This document shows, one piece after another, positions 1 to 11,929 of a DNA stretch of 64,000 nucleotides. This DNA comes from Halicephalobus mephisto (lineage: Eukaryota > Nematoda > Chromadorea > Rhabditida > Panagrolaimidae). The stretch is from the NCBI GenBank assembly GCA_009193035.1, contig SWDT01000253.1, positions 1 through 64,000 on the forward strand, in the 5' to 3' direction. Position 1 is the first letter of the stretch. The number at the start of each line of letters is the position of its first letter. The translations under genes were made by a program, and so were the position numbers. The notes under the pieces were generated by a model. That model was not told the DNA's origin. It searched no databases and saw only the letters and a list, made by a program, of their open reading frames with translations.

Positions 1-1446
1 GAAAAATAATATATCGAATTATTATCATAGATCTATTCAGTTGCAAAAAGATGAATCCTTTCAATAAAATTTCATATATCAATTTAGGAGTTTAGGTTGA
101 AAATCACGTGTCTAGTAATAGAACTTGAGTAACTTTTAGTGAATTATGTCTAAATTTGAATCAAAGGTTTGAAAAAGCTCAAAATATATAGCCATGAACT
201 TAACTATTTTAGTTATATCCTCCTATATCACTAACAAGCATTAGATAAAATGACCAACTGTTCAGAACTACTATTCATTACCTTATTACAATTATGGGAA
301 TTGATAAATTCATAAAATTCTCTTTAAAATATTGATATAATACATTATAACTCATAGTTTAAATTATTGTAATAATACTGATGTGGAAAGTGAACCTTTT
401 CGGTTTCTAAATGCTTTATGTATTGTAAAAAATATTAAAAATCACTGAAAATAAGATTTGAATGATCCTAACATTAAAAAATGAGAAATCTCAAGGTTCG
501 TCCTTTTGGGTGAAATGTGACATAGACTACCGTTGCCACACCGAAATTTCGAACTGCTTCCATTAGGATCCCCATCTATCTGAAGAGACAGAATTATTAA
601 AACTTTTTCTTAGTTCAGAAGCTAGTCAAAAATTAGAGACACTGGGAGAACTTTGATTTGCATGGAATAAAACAGTTCCTTTACTGAAAAATACTGTCGT
701 TGATCAAAAACATGTTCGTTTGAATTTCAATCGACATTATTTCATTATTCTCATACAGAGTGTAAATTTCCAGTAATCATACATTTACTTGTATATTCAT
801 AAAAGTAATAAAACATAACTTTTTAAGTTTAAAATATTGTGACACCATGTAATTCCTCCTATGGTTATTATTATTTCATTCCCTCACTTTTATTGACTGG
901 TTAATTGCAAACTCCTCCAGGTACATCTTCCTTAATTTCATTACGAATATTTCAGGTCAGGTTTCTTTACTTTATGCTGAGTTTTTATTTTCCTCATTAT
1001 GTATTCCTTATTCTGTATTCTCATTGTTATTTTTATTTCCTGTTTTTTGAAGCTGATCGGCAAAAAAGTTGATTTTTTGTGTCTCTACAGTAAACTCCCT
1101 GATGTTGTGATTGGGTTTATAACTATAGAAGTAGGTTTTTTTCTGTTTTATTGATATTTTATATAAACATCCGAGATTTGTACTTAAATTGGAATGTGTT
1201 TATTTATTTACAATTAATTTTAATTTATGGACAATGCATAAGTTACAACATGGAATTCTTCTTTTCTTATGGAGTTTTGGCGTGTAATAATCAAGGTTTT
1301 TCGATAATGAGTATTTTTAAGACAGTTGTAAACAGATATGGAACATAAGGTCTTTCATAATAGTCAATTTATAATTTGAAAAAACTAATTAGGTCGCTTA
1401 CATCTTTTATCTGTTCTTCCTGTGAGTACGGTATTTAATCCTAGTT
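1..1446. other. AT-rich stretch without a recognised gene; one decayed coding-like fragment
   Basis: No complete gene was recognised here. On the plus strand at about 495-656 one frame reads like protein (FWVKCDIDYRCHTEIS, then one TAG, then LSEETELLKLFLSSEASQKL). This suggests a broken exon of some former gene, but I cannot name the family. The rest is AT-rich with only short chance ORFs. Confidence 0.35.
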
Positions 1447-1539
1447 TTAAATAACTTTAATATAAGGTTCAATTTCCCCACTGAGGACTTGAAGAGCGTG
1501 GATGGCTGCAACGGTTTCTAATTCTCTGTCCGTTGTCAT
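1447..1539 (-). pseudogene. Truncated duplicate of the Hsp70-like C-terminus
   Basis: The 31-codon minus-strand frame (MTTDRELETVAAIHALQV..., ending EIEPYIKVI) closely matches the last residues of the Hsp70-like gene at 1787-3926 (IDGQLEIITATGAAIHALQI..., VEPYIKL). A long stretch around the AAIHALQ codons is nearly identical at the DNA level, and a few codons are deleted. No similar sequence is seen upstream of it on the minus strand (toward 1787), so only the tail of a tandem duplicate remains. It lies about 250 bp beyond the stop of the intact copy, in the same orientation. Seen directly: the similarity. Inferred: duplication followed by decay. Confidence 0.7.
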
Positions 1540-1786
1540 TTCGTAATTTGAGAATATTTCTCCGACTTTTTAAATGAAGGATTATGGAAACTTCTTCAAA
1601 AGATGTTTATGACAATACAGGCATTCATAAAATACAAAATGAACTCACGAAGAAGGAGAATAGTATTTTCAAGACTGATAGTACTAGTGAAATTTCATAT
1701 TTATATCAAAATCTATATACTCACGATACAATATACGACTGAAAAGAAAGAAGTCAATAAATTATTCTATCATAGTCATTACCCAT

Positions 1787-3926
1787 TCAAATGATCTGAC
1801 ATCTGTTTTTATTTTCAGTTAATTTAATATAAGGTTCAACCTCCCCATTAAGGATTTGAAGAGCGTGGATGGCAGCTCCAGTGGCTGTAATGATCTCCAG
1901 TTGTCCGTCTATGATCATTTTTGCCTTGGGAAACTGTTCTTTAATCCATTCTTGAACACAAGGAATTCTACAGGTTCCTCCGGCTAAGAACACAATATCT
2001 ACGTCACCGAATGGAGTATCTTGTTCTTTCCAATATCTTCTCTGGTTACATCGATCCTTCCTTTGAGTTGGAAGTGGATGTGATTTAAATGTATAATAAG
2101 GAAAATACTTATTTTCAAATCGTGTTTTCAATTCCCCTTTGAACCACTCTCTTGTGATCTCGATCATTCCCTTAAGACGAGGATGAATATCCGACAAATC
2201 AAACCTGAAATAAGTGGTTTTCTCATTTCTCATAATATTTGACTCACTTTGTTTTTTCTTCAAAAGAAAGATCATGCTTGATCTTCTTCGCTGCTTCCAA
2301 TGTTCTTAGTTTCAAATTACTTCTTAAATCCTTTGGAATTAATTTTTCTAGTTCTTCAATAATTATATCGTCCATAGCCCTTCCAGAACATTTGGCATCA
2401 TAAATTTCACGTGATTCTCTGATACAAGTTGCATACATTTTACTCTTATATTCTGAAATTTCATAAACTCTCCAAATACAAGTTCCTCCTCCAATGTCGA
2501 AGATCGCAATCTTCTTTCCTGGTTTGATCATTTCAGAATACTTATCATTGGACAAATAATAGAGGAGATCGGCATGCGTCTCTTCAATGATGTCTATCAC
2601 TTCTATATTAGCCAAATTCGCTGCTTCAATGGTACTAGAGATAAGAGGATCTGAGATATGTCTTTCTTCATTTTTACTGTATATATAATATCTCGGGACA
2701 GTGATGACTGCCTTTCTTACAGAATTCCCATTATGAAGTCTATCCTGGTACTCAATTGCTGCTTCTACCATTTTTTCCAGAAAGATTGCGTTGATCTTTG
2801 ATAGAGAGAAATCTTCCAAATCTCGGCAGGTTTGTGATCCTAAATGTGGCTGATCTTCTTTGAAACTGAACTTGAAAGGCCATATTGACTGCTTTGACAT
2901 TTTCTCTAGATGACGTTCATTACACAGAAGTTTGTGGTCGAAAATAACATGATCAGGTTTGGTTCTGAGTCTTCTAACCGCTGCTCTTCCAATAATCGGT
3001 TTCTCTTCATCAAATGAGACTACAGATTCTGTCCAGAGGTCTCCAGGAGAAGAGTTATCAAATGGAATAATATGGATTTGTTTGTTTCTAGAAACAGCCA
3101 GAACAGATCTGGTTGATCCGAGGTCGATTCCCATGATATTCGTTCTGGCTTCATATTCTTCAACTAGTTTTGGAATGTGGATGAAATTACAATCTTCAAT
3201 GGTGTAAGTTTTGGGGCTGCTTTTGTAAGAATCTTCAATTTTAAGTAAGACGGAAACTTCTGGATCAGAAATTAAATGTCTGGCAAGGAGTAGTAACTTA
3301 TAGTATGCCGATTGAATAAAATTGATACTTTTGAAACCGTATTTGTCCAATTCAGAACCATATAATTCATTAACCTTTTTTTGTCTATCAGAAAAAACAA
3401 CATGGACTTGGTTCATTCTGAGACCGAACATCCTTGCAGCGTACTCGAAATCAATACGTTCATTGAATCCGTGTTTTCTTTTATCCAACTCTTTCCATGT
3501 CACTCTTCCTCCGGCAGCTGTTGTGCACTGATATAAAGTAATTTCTTTGTTATAAAGCCAAATAATAAACTCCCCAACAGAGTATTCAACTTTTCCTTCC
3601 AAATAATATTTAAAACCCAGTTCCTCTACCGTAGCGAAATGGACTGGATTACCATATATCTTGAAATCTTTTCTTTTGAAATAACTCCATATATCATATA
3701 TAACAATAATCCCAATATAATCTCCATGCTTTGTAATTAGCTCATCAATAATTTCATGGATGGATTTGTCTTTAGACCGGGAATAATCAGACTTCTCTTT
3801 TGTTTCCACATTATAAGTTCTGATTTGAAATTTCTCAATCCCTTCTATGTAATTAGACCATTTCGTAATACCACAAGCAATAGGTTTTTTTTCGGAGCGA
3901 GCAACTGTAGACGACGACTGTTCCAT
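1787..3926 (-). CDS. Divergent Hsp70-like ATPase (nucleotide-binding domain, no substrate-binding domain)
   Basis: Two exons, 3926..2248 and 2204..1787. The intron of 43 nt (GTGAGT...TTTCAG) restores the frame. Product 698 aa. Residues about 264-698 follow the Hsp70 nucleotide-binding domain: phosphate-1 loop GIDLGSTRS, a WPF motif near residue 350, phosphate-2 loop IFDIGGGTC, and adenosine motif VFLAGGTCRIPCVQEW. The chain ends about where the ATPase domain ends, so the beta-sandwich substrate-binding domain and lid are absent. Residues 1-263 are not a normal Hsp70 N-terminus. Weak resemblances such as the EFIIWLYNKEITLY stretch suggest a degenerate second ATPase-fold domain (inference). Canonical DLGTT is DLGST here. 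A role in protein folding cannot be assumed without a substrate-binding domain. It is likely one of the expanded, fast-evolving nematode Hsp70-like genes. Confidence 0.85.
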
Positions 3927-5196
3927 TGAATATCAATAAAATGACTATTGATAACATCCTAATAATACGATTTTACTCGGTGATGGAACCTCTTCCATTC
4001 TTCTTTCTTTTAATTAGGCTCCGTGTGTCCATCACTACTTTATCTACAACTTAGAGACTAAGATGTGAACAAACTTTATTGATTATAATTTCCGATATTC
4101 AATCTGGAAATATCAAATGGTTATAATTAAAGTCCAAAAATGCTCTTAACAAATGAAAAAGCAAAATCCAAAAAAACAAAATCAAATACAGACCAATGAA
4201 AAGCTCTTTGAACTGAATTCTGAAAGATTAATCTCGAAACTAAATTTTATTCACACCTTTGTGCTCTGAATTTACTTTACTCCACCACAGATGAATAACA
4301 TTTCAAAGATCAAAACCATTATTTACAGAAATCAACTTCATTGTCATTTGAATTGATCTATCAAGAACAATACTATTATCAATAATCAATATTAATATGA
4401 ATAAGAAACAAATTAGATTTCAAAGCCGAGTGTCAAGTTCCCTGATATTTGACCAGATTTGTGGAAAATATTGTAGAGTTGATGACATACTCAATTTCAG
4501 CCTTCATTCATTCACTGTAGTTGACTACTTTCTCACAGTTCATAACTTTTCCAAAGAGACTAGAGAATATAACAATATCTTCTTGTTCCTTGCCCAATTG
4601 AACGAGTATCTTACAGAACGGATCTTCTCAACGGCAATAGTACTCGTAGAATCTCCAATTCCCGAAGAAAATTCTCTGTTGTGTTTAAAACATTCCTCAA
4701 AAGAAAGAAGAGTTATTTTCCAGAGAACTTAAACCTGGGCATCAGTTCTTTCTCATATTTGAATGAAGGTTTTAATTCCCAAATGTCTCAAATAGTAAGA
4801 ATCTTTTATCCTCTCATATCATCGGTAGGCATACTGTTATTTAAATTCCTGGAATTATTCAGTATTCAACTCATCAGCATTATTGTTCTTGAAGTATTTC
4901 TGAAGTTGAATCAAAATCAAAATATTATCTTTAGGTTCAGGAAGTGGAGATATAAATATTTGAATCCACTTGGTCTGTGTTAGCTAAAGTAGAAGAATTT
5001 TCAGAATCATTGTAATGCTGTGAATTTCCTGTTCTTGTTCTCGACACTTAACATGTCAACAGTTTGTAATTGAAACTCTTTTCACAGGAACGAAATAAAA
5101 AGGTTTGTCCTGTACATGTTATTTGAACAAATTCTTCACATGTGATACAAATCCATTTCCTCAACTCATCAGAACAGCTTTAAGAATATTCTATTT
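3927..5196 (-). other. Gap with coding-like minus-strand fragments of unknown family
   Basis: No complete model could be built. Several minus-strand frames look like protein. At 5048-5180 one reads SDELRKWICITCEEFVQITC and continues to a TAA. Near 4860-4985 one reads TKWIQIFISPLPEPKDNILI. Near 4560-4680 one reads VEKIRSVRYSFNWARNKKIL. They follow the unknown gene at 5197-6429 in the same orientation, so they may be further exons of it or the debris of a decayed neighbour. Plus-strand ORFs in the same stretch are more likely shadows. Confidence 0.3.
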
Positions 5197-6429
5197 CTAG
5201 TAATAATGAAGTTTATTCCGCTTGATTCTGTTCAGCAGAAGACATCCAAGGAATCCGAATTTATTTCCTTCACAGTTCCTCTCGGTAGCAACAATTAGTT
5301 CAGATAAATCATTTGATATCATTACATTCTTATTTTTTAATCTTTCTCTTGTCTTGAGCTTCTGGACAACAATATCGTTTTCGTCATGAGTTAAAATAAC
5401 TGAGTCCATACACCTGTACCAATGTCTATTAATTTGGTTGACCTAATGATCACACATGTATTCCAGGAATTCCTCACATTCATTTACTCATCTGTAAATG
5501 CAACATTCAAAATACCAATATGTCTTTTCGTCGAAAATAATTCAAAAGCCGAGGTCCTTTGATACTTTACTTTAAATAGTAGCTTATGCGGTCCTGGAAG
5601 ACTGAATAACAAATCTTTTTAAGAATGAAACCCATGAAATAAGGAATGTCATAAAAAGTTTAAAATTTGAAGAGTACCGATTTCTGAGACTTACTGATAT
5701 AACATTTGGAGGATGTTTGAGGAGGTGGAATGGCAGAAGTTCTTTGTAGTCATCTAGGACAATCAAATTGCTTCTGATGATATTAAATTATATAATAGAA
5801 TAACAGAGAATAGGTCATTGGAGATATATAAGTACATATGGTCATTTCAAAAATTATTTGTCTCTCCTAATATGCAAATTTTATAGTATTCACGAGATCT
5901 ACTCTGTTGTGAAATTCCAATAAGAAATAATAAAAACAGTATAGCTAAATACACTCGTTGTAAAATGTCAAATCACTAGTTACTCTAATAATGAAGGTTA
6001 TGTTCGAAAGTTTATATTCCGATCATTAACTAGTCTGATCAATATCATTGTCAAATTGGGACTATTAAAAGTAAAATTGTAGTACCTGTTTTTGAGATAG
6101 TTCATGAATGCTCTCTGCAGAACACTATTGAACATAATGGACTTGGAGCAATGTTTCATACGTGAAAAGTTAATTGTACTCATTTTTAGACTTCCCTTGT
6201 TAAGAAATTCTTTGACTTTAAGAAGGCTGTCCAAAGTTCTCGACAAAGAAGGAATCCGATATTCAGTTGCCAACCATATGAGTCTATAAAGACAGATAAA
6301 TGGAGGAAGATCTTTGAAATTAACTCCTGAATCAAGAAACATTTCATCTGCACTCTGTTGACTTCTGTTCTCTTTATGGAAAACATCTCGATCTTCTTTC
6401 ACATTGAGTTTCCCCCTTTTCGATTCCAA
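5197..6429 (-). CDS. Unrecognised three-exon gene, hypothetical protein
   Basis: Exons 6429..6086, 5773..5695 and 5442..5197 join cleanly. Phase 2 across GTACTA/ATCATCAG gives NYLKNR|SNLIVLDDYKELL, and phase 0 across GTAAGT/ATCATTAG gives PPNVIS|VNQINRHW. They give 222 aa ending KRNKLHYY. The protein is basic with mixed helical-looking segments (LYRLIWLATEYRIPSLSRTL). I see no signal peptide, membrane span or motif that I recognise. Gene support rests on the two phase-compatible introns with good splice sites. The last acceptor (ATTAG) is weaker than the rest. Further exons may lie in 4380-5190, and the gene could be a fast-evolving nematode-specific family member or a pseudogene. Confidence 0.45.
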
Positions 6430-6803
6430 AATGGTGATTTACTTTCAAATAAGCATAAAAATCTATCTTGTTGATTTTGCTGAATTTATCCTATTCACTA
6501 TTTCTTAGAAATTTGTGCTTGATTATATGGATGGAAATTGGACAATTGTTGGTATTACAATATGGCTTGGAAGTGAACGATTTTTTATTTTTATCTTTAT
6601 ATTTTAAATGATTATTAATGAGATCATTATGGATATTTTGAGAGTACAGTTATTGCTGAACATTCTGGAACGAAAAAGTTAGGGCACTTTCCGAGGAAAT
6701 GAACTTTTTGATAATTTGAATTTCAATCGTCTTTCTGAAACTATCATTTAATTGTTATTAAATAGGAATTAACTCAGGAATTCAAATCAACTTTGATTAG
6801 GTT

Positions 6804-7074
6804 GAAAACATAACACTGGAGGAATTGATGGACTTCAGAGAGGAATTAGAGAAGATATTCTGAACTCGATAATTTTGTTTATTTTTGATATCAGGAACTA
6901 AATCAGAAATTCCGAAAAATCGAAATCAATAATCATAATGAATTTGAGAAAGTTCCTGCATATCTCTACCTCACAGAAAAATTGAAATGGAAATGGAAGA
7001 GGCTAGGTGTCAGGTATTCTTCAGATTTAAACTCCAAGGGAAATTCATTTGATAAGATTTACTGTAATCTATAA
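6804..7074 (+). pseudogene. Coding-like plus-strand fragments, possibly a broken gene
   Basis: Two open stretches read like exons. 6804-6863 gives ENITLEELMDFREELEKIF and a stop. 6894-7074 follows a TTTTGATATCAG acceptor-like site and gives ELNQKFRKIEINNHNEFEKV and about 39 more residues. No GT donor joins them, so either an exon is missed or the gene is broken. I do not recognise the family. Confidence 0.3.
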
Positions 7075-8122
7075 AAGAAAAAGATTATGGATTGATAAAT
7101 AAAATAATTTGTTACCGATATATCTAGTGCTAATTCAGGTTGATGTTTCGTGTATTTTCTTCTTTTTTGAGAGTTCAATATATTATTAACTTGTATAAAT
7201 GCTTACCCTTAGAATTCATATATTGGTCACTTTTGTATTATTTTTAGTTAAATTATAATTTACAACATATCTGCTGACGATGATTGTAGCATTATTATTT
7301 GTGCTCTTAATTATCAAATTTACTACAAGTACATGGACTCCATACAAGGAAATTAACAAAGAATTAACAATTCACTCAATCAGTCAACTGAAAAAACACT
7401 AAAACTAGGTATTGAAAATAGGTAACAAATATGATATGATTGAGTTAGCCTAATCTGGTTTTTCCTCAATCCAAGCTTAACTACAAAAGACATTAACTTT
7501 GGCAAATCTTCATATCTCCTGTAACTCATTCAAATAACCTGGAGTCCATTGGTGTAATAAAATAATCCTGATATAAAACCACATGTATACGAAAGTGATA
7601 GAATACTAATTTGTATTCTCAGTAGGCACGGGATAAAAACACAACAATTACTATGTAACAACAATTTTCTACTGTTTTGCTGTTCATAAGTCAACTAATT
7701 GATGCACAAGGTATTTCATGTTGGAGACTACGCTCTGAGTTGCTAGCACCTAAAAAGGATAAAGTACAATTCAACAGAAAAAGAAAGGCAAATAACGCTT
7801 TTAATCACATCACCAACAATCATTTTCATTTTATCTTACTCCTTGATTCAAAATTATCTCTTATAGGAATTCAAAAATCAGGACCTTTTATTTAATTTTT
7901 TCATTTAACAACTTCTGATTCCTTCACTTATGACAGGTAGGACATGTACCATTGAACTATATTCAGTAAGTAAATTATAAATATAAGTAAAGTATTCGCT
8001 TTTCTAATAAAACATGTATAAAATGCAATATTTTTTGAGGAAGAAAACAATACAAAGGGTCTTTCACAATGAAAATATCCAACTTTACTACACTTTCTTC
8101 CACATTACTCATACATGATATA
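7075..8122. other. Intergenic, no supported feature
   Basis: AT-rich sequence with only short ORFs. A 72-codon ORF at 7677-7895 (+) has no recognisable similarity or splice context. I see nothing else I can support. Confidence 0.5.
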
Positions 8123-9492
8123 TTATTTCCATTCCTTTTTCAAGTGATCGAAATGGTCGTCTATTGTTACAGCTGCTGGTAACTTCTCTCCCAATAAAGT
8201 GATCACTATGGGTTTTCCGTTCTCGATCCCCACAAGCAGATTCATGTCCTTCACTTTCGTAGACATCCTTAGTTTTTTCCTGATGTGAATGACTGAGACG
8301 ATTATGAAATAAATATTGTAAAACTGAAAAACAAAACTTTCGAGTGTTCCAATTGAGACCCAGAAACTCACCAAATATAAGCCGGGGACTGATGCTTGCA
8401 ATCTGCCAGTAATGTATAGTGCTACTCTGTTCGAAATGGAACCTAAGAGGGTTACGCAGGGCATGAGGATGATGTAGGGTCTGATAACTAGTAAAACTCT
8501 TATATTCTCGATAATTTGGCATCTTATTGTCAGGTTATATCCTTCAGCGATTAACTTTTTCATTTTTTTGTTTCTTTTGTGCAGGACCCACAGTAAGATG
8601 AGGATCGAAAAGTTCATTGTAAAGGAGACGATGACCAAGTAGTTATATACACCGAATCCAACTAAAACGATGAGATTATGACAAGTCACCAAAATCACAA
8701 TACTATAATCAGCGGATAGAAAAATTAACTTAAAATTTTTGCAGAAAAGTCGAAAAACTTATTTGCAAGAATAAGATTAAATCCAGTTGGAAAAAAATTT
8801 TACTTGAAACTAGATAAAATTGAAGGACTATTTTCTATTTTGGGAAATAAGAAATTGAGTTCTAAAAAGCAAAATGATGAGGAATTTTATTTGTAGCTAA
8901 TTTTACAAAAGCTAAAAAATCAACTCTGAATGTAACTGAAATAGTTGATAATTCCATTTGGCACAATTCCTCAACAAAATCCATACTTTATAATCAGATA
9001 AGAATCCAAAAACTTTTAACTTTATGTTATTAAATCTTAATAAAACTCACTAGTATACGGCAGAGAGGCAATCAAGGCAGAATATCCCATTGTAATGAAG
9101 AACAAAATGAACGCGTATTTTTTCGTCGGCCATTTGTGGTAAGTTTCCAAGTAAATTGTCGAGAAAATTCTGTCAACGCAGAAAACTATAACACTGAATC
9201 GCACGACATTTCCTCCAAATCCTTGAAAAGTCCTTGCTATAATGAATAATGGAGTCATCACAGTACCCTTGTAGAGGAATTCAATGCTTCCGACGACCGA
9301 ACCAATGGAAACAAAGTAATCAAAAGGCTGAACCAGATTAGAAAAAAATGTTAAACTAGGATTTAATTCATTCTTCCTCTTCTTGATGCAAAATTGTACT
9401 ATCAGTAGAATCGTCGCAAAACCTCCAAAAACCAAGTTAGTTGCAAACGTTGCTCTTTCGAAGAAAATGACTTGTTCCTCCGTGAGTACCAT
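8123..9492 (-). CDS. SRE-like serpentine chemoreceptor (7TM GPCR)
   Basis: Two exons, 9492..9051 and 8661..8123, joined in phase 1 (donor GTGAGT, acceptor CGTTTTAG) to give LPYT|IGFGVYNY. Product 326 aa. Seven hydrophobic segments are visible. TM1 is near residues 13-36 (TNLVFGGFATILLIVQF). TM3 carries the FCVDRIFSTIY motif in place of the DRY-like ER/DR motif. TM5 is at the start of exon 2. A loop motif (YNLTIRCQIIENIRVL) precedes TM6. The tail has a terminal FDHLKKEW typical of nematode SRE-type receptors. I place it in the SRA/SRE superfamily, closest to SRE, from these motifs. SRAB is an alternative. Members act in ciliated sensory neurons and the ligand is unknown. The 389-nt intron is AT-rich and otherwise featureless. 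The start was chosen as the first Met before TM1. Confidence 0.75.
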
Positions 9493-10199
9493 GAGAAGTA
9501 GGATATTATAAAAGAGATCAATAGATAGCAGAATATGGAAATTACTCGGTTAGAACAAACAGAAGTAAATGCTATTCAGTAATAATTTCTTACGAAAACG
9601 AAGGTGATCACGCGGTAGATTATAAAAAAGAGAAAACTGTAAACAAAAATAGAAGTTTAACTTTTCCGGCTTTGTTCTGATTAGTTGAGTTAATTTCTTA
9701 CTTTTCAAAAATCTTAAAGTAACAAAAAGTTCTTTAATCAATCATAGACAAACGTTTATTAAAAAAACAGTTATAAATGAAATAAGATGAAAGTTAAAAA
9801 AGTAATCTCAGTAATGACAGCTTTATTCAAAACTCTATGACGAAATTACTGTCAGAATAGACTAATTGGTCTCCAATAGTCAAGTGAACAAGTATTTCAT
9901 TTTACATGCCTTTTATGAAAATTCAAAAGTACTTGTACCGGATGTTCAGAAAAAAAACGACAAAAGTAAGATACCTTTTAAGATGTAGATAAAAACTACA
10001 ATTTATCAATTTTTTTATTATAGAAAACAGAAATATAATAGCTATCTTTACTCGAACAATAAAACAAAGATACAATGTGTATATTTTCTTGTCATACAAT
10101 ACAATTGAGAATCTTGCTAATGCTCTACAGTATTCTGTGCTCACTGATATTCAGACTACCATTTCAGGCATTTTATTTTTAGTTTAGCTTCTGTCTTAA

Positions 10200-11035
10200 C
10201 AATTTTATATCCAAAACATTACTTTTTATGTGTGAAAAATTATAATTTATTAATTTCAAATAAAAATCACTCTCAAAATGTAAATAAAAAATATAATTGT
10301 TTTCACCTATGAAAACCACTTATTATGTAAATAAAAAATAAAAATCATTAATTCTACGTCGAAAAAATCACTTTCATATATGAATAAACATGATAATCTA
10401 TTGATACTGTATCAGGAAACCACTTTTCATTCACAAATGCGAGTTACATTTCATCAATGTTTGTCAAAAATCACTTTTCATATATGAATCACATTTCCCC
10501 GATATTATCCAAAAAATCACTTTTCATATATAAACATGAACCGTATTATGTCATTATTTAAAAAAATTACTTTTCATGTACGAACAAAAATTGTATTTTA
10601 CTAATGAGACAAAAAATTATTTCCGGTGTATGGACAGAAATTGTATTGTACTAATGATATTCGGGAAATCATTTTCTGTAGATGAACAAAAATTGTATTT
10701 TATTAAGAACATATAAAAATCATTTTCGATATATGAATATGGTTTTTATTTAACTGAAGATATTCAAAAAATAATTTTCAATATATGAACACGAATTATA
10801 TTTCATTAAGAATATATAAAAATCATTTTCGATATATGAACACGAATTGTATCTTACTAATGATGTTCGAAAAATAGCTTTCGATTTATGAGTAACAATT
10901 ATATTTCTCTAATTTCATAGAAAAAATTATGTTTCATATATGAAATACAAATTTTATTTCACTAATATCATACAAGTCATTTTTAATAAATAAAAATTAC
11001 ATTTTTTCAATACTGTCGAAAACTCAATTTTGAAG
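10200..11035. repeat. Satellite-like array of degenerate 50-60 bp units
   Basis: About a dozen units share the core AAAATCATTTTCGATATATG, then ATGAACACGAATTGTATTT, then a short ACTAATGATATTC-type spacer. Unit length drifts between roughly 50 and 65 bp. The middle units, about 10.56-10.87 kb, match each other best. Confidence 0.7.
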
Positions 11036-11929
11036 TCTTATTTTCACACATATCTTGATGTTTTTTATTTATTGAAATTAATTCCAGTTGACATGTAAAA
11101 TTTCTAAAACAAACAGATGAACCTTCATCTCTCGGCTTTAGCTCCTATTATCAAAAAATAAGACCATTTTTGCCCTTTTCAAACTCCGTAAATTAATTTT
11201 TTTCCGTATTGAATATTCCGAAATTGAATAAGAGGCAGAAGAGTTCTTTGTAGTAAGTCAAAAGTCATCGCTTTTTAGATTCAGTTTCTGTAAGCTTTTT
11301 AATTTTTAATTATTTTTTAAATTTAAAATTTTTTGAGTTTTTTACATTTTTGAATTTTTCTGATTTTTTCTTAAATTTAAAATTTTTTGAATTTTTTATT
11401 TTTTCTTAAATTTAAAGTTTTTTGAATTTTTTAATTTAGAAAAATTTTGTTTTTTAATTTTTTCTTAAATTTAAAAATATTTTTCAGTTTTTTTATTTTC
11501 AAAAAAAAATTAATCTTGATTTTTTTAAATTTTAAAAATTTTTTTGAACATTAATTAAAATTTGAAAGAAAATAATAAATCTTACTGTAGATTTCAATTT
11601 TGTTTTTTTTTGTTTAAAATCCTACAAAAATTCGACTTCAAAAAATTGTATTATTATTAAAAATTGAAAATAAAAATTGCGAAATTGTCCGGAAAGAAGT
11701 TTTTAATTTTTTATGAAAAATTTTGGACTTTTTTGGTTTCAGATGGTTTTAATGGATTTTGGATGATTTTAAAAATCATTATAAATTTACAGAAACTTCT
11801 ATAAAATCCTCGAAAATTTTAAGTTTTTAAAAATGTGAAAACTTTTGAAAAGTTTCGAAATTTTGGAAAATTTTTAACTTTTTTATGACATCATAAAAAC
11901 TTTCAGAAATTTACGTGACTTAATGGAAT

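Noticed and set aside
2205..2275. Apparent frameshift splitting the Hsp70-like gene into two ORFs
   Set aside because: A 43-nt GTGAGT...TTTCAG intron restores the frame (EEKTK|FDLSD), so the gene is intact here.
8109..8522. 137-codon minus ORF overlapping the SRE receptor
   Set aside because: Alternate frame of the receptor's exon 2, with no transmembrane pattern.
10200..11035. CRISPR-like spacing of repeats
   Set aside because: Units have no constant repeat with unique spacers. They are a degenerate satellite in a eukaryotic genome.
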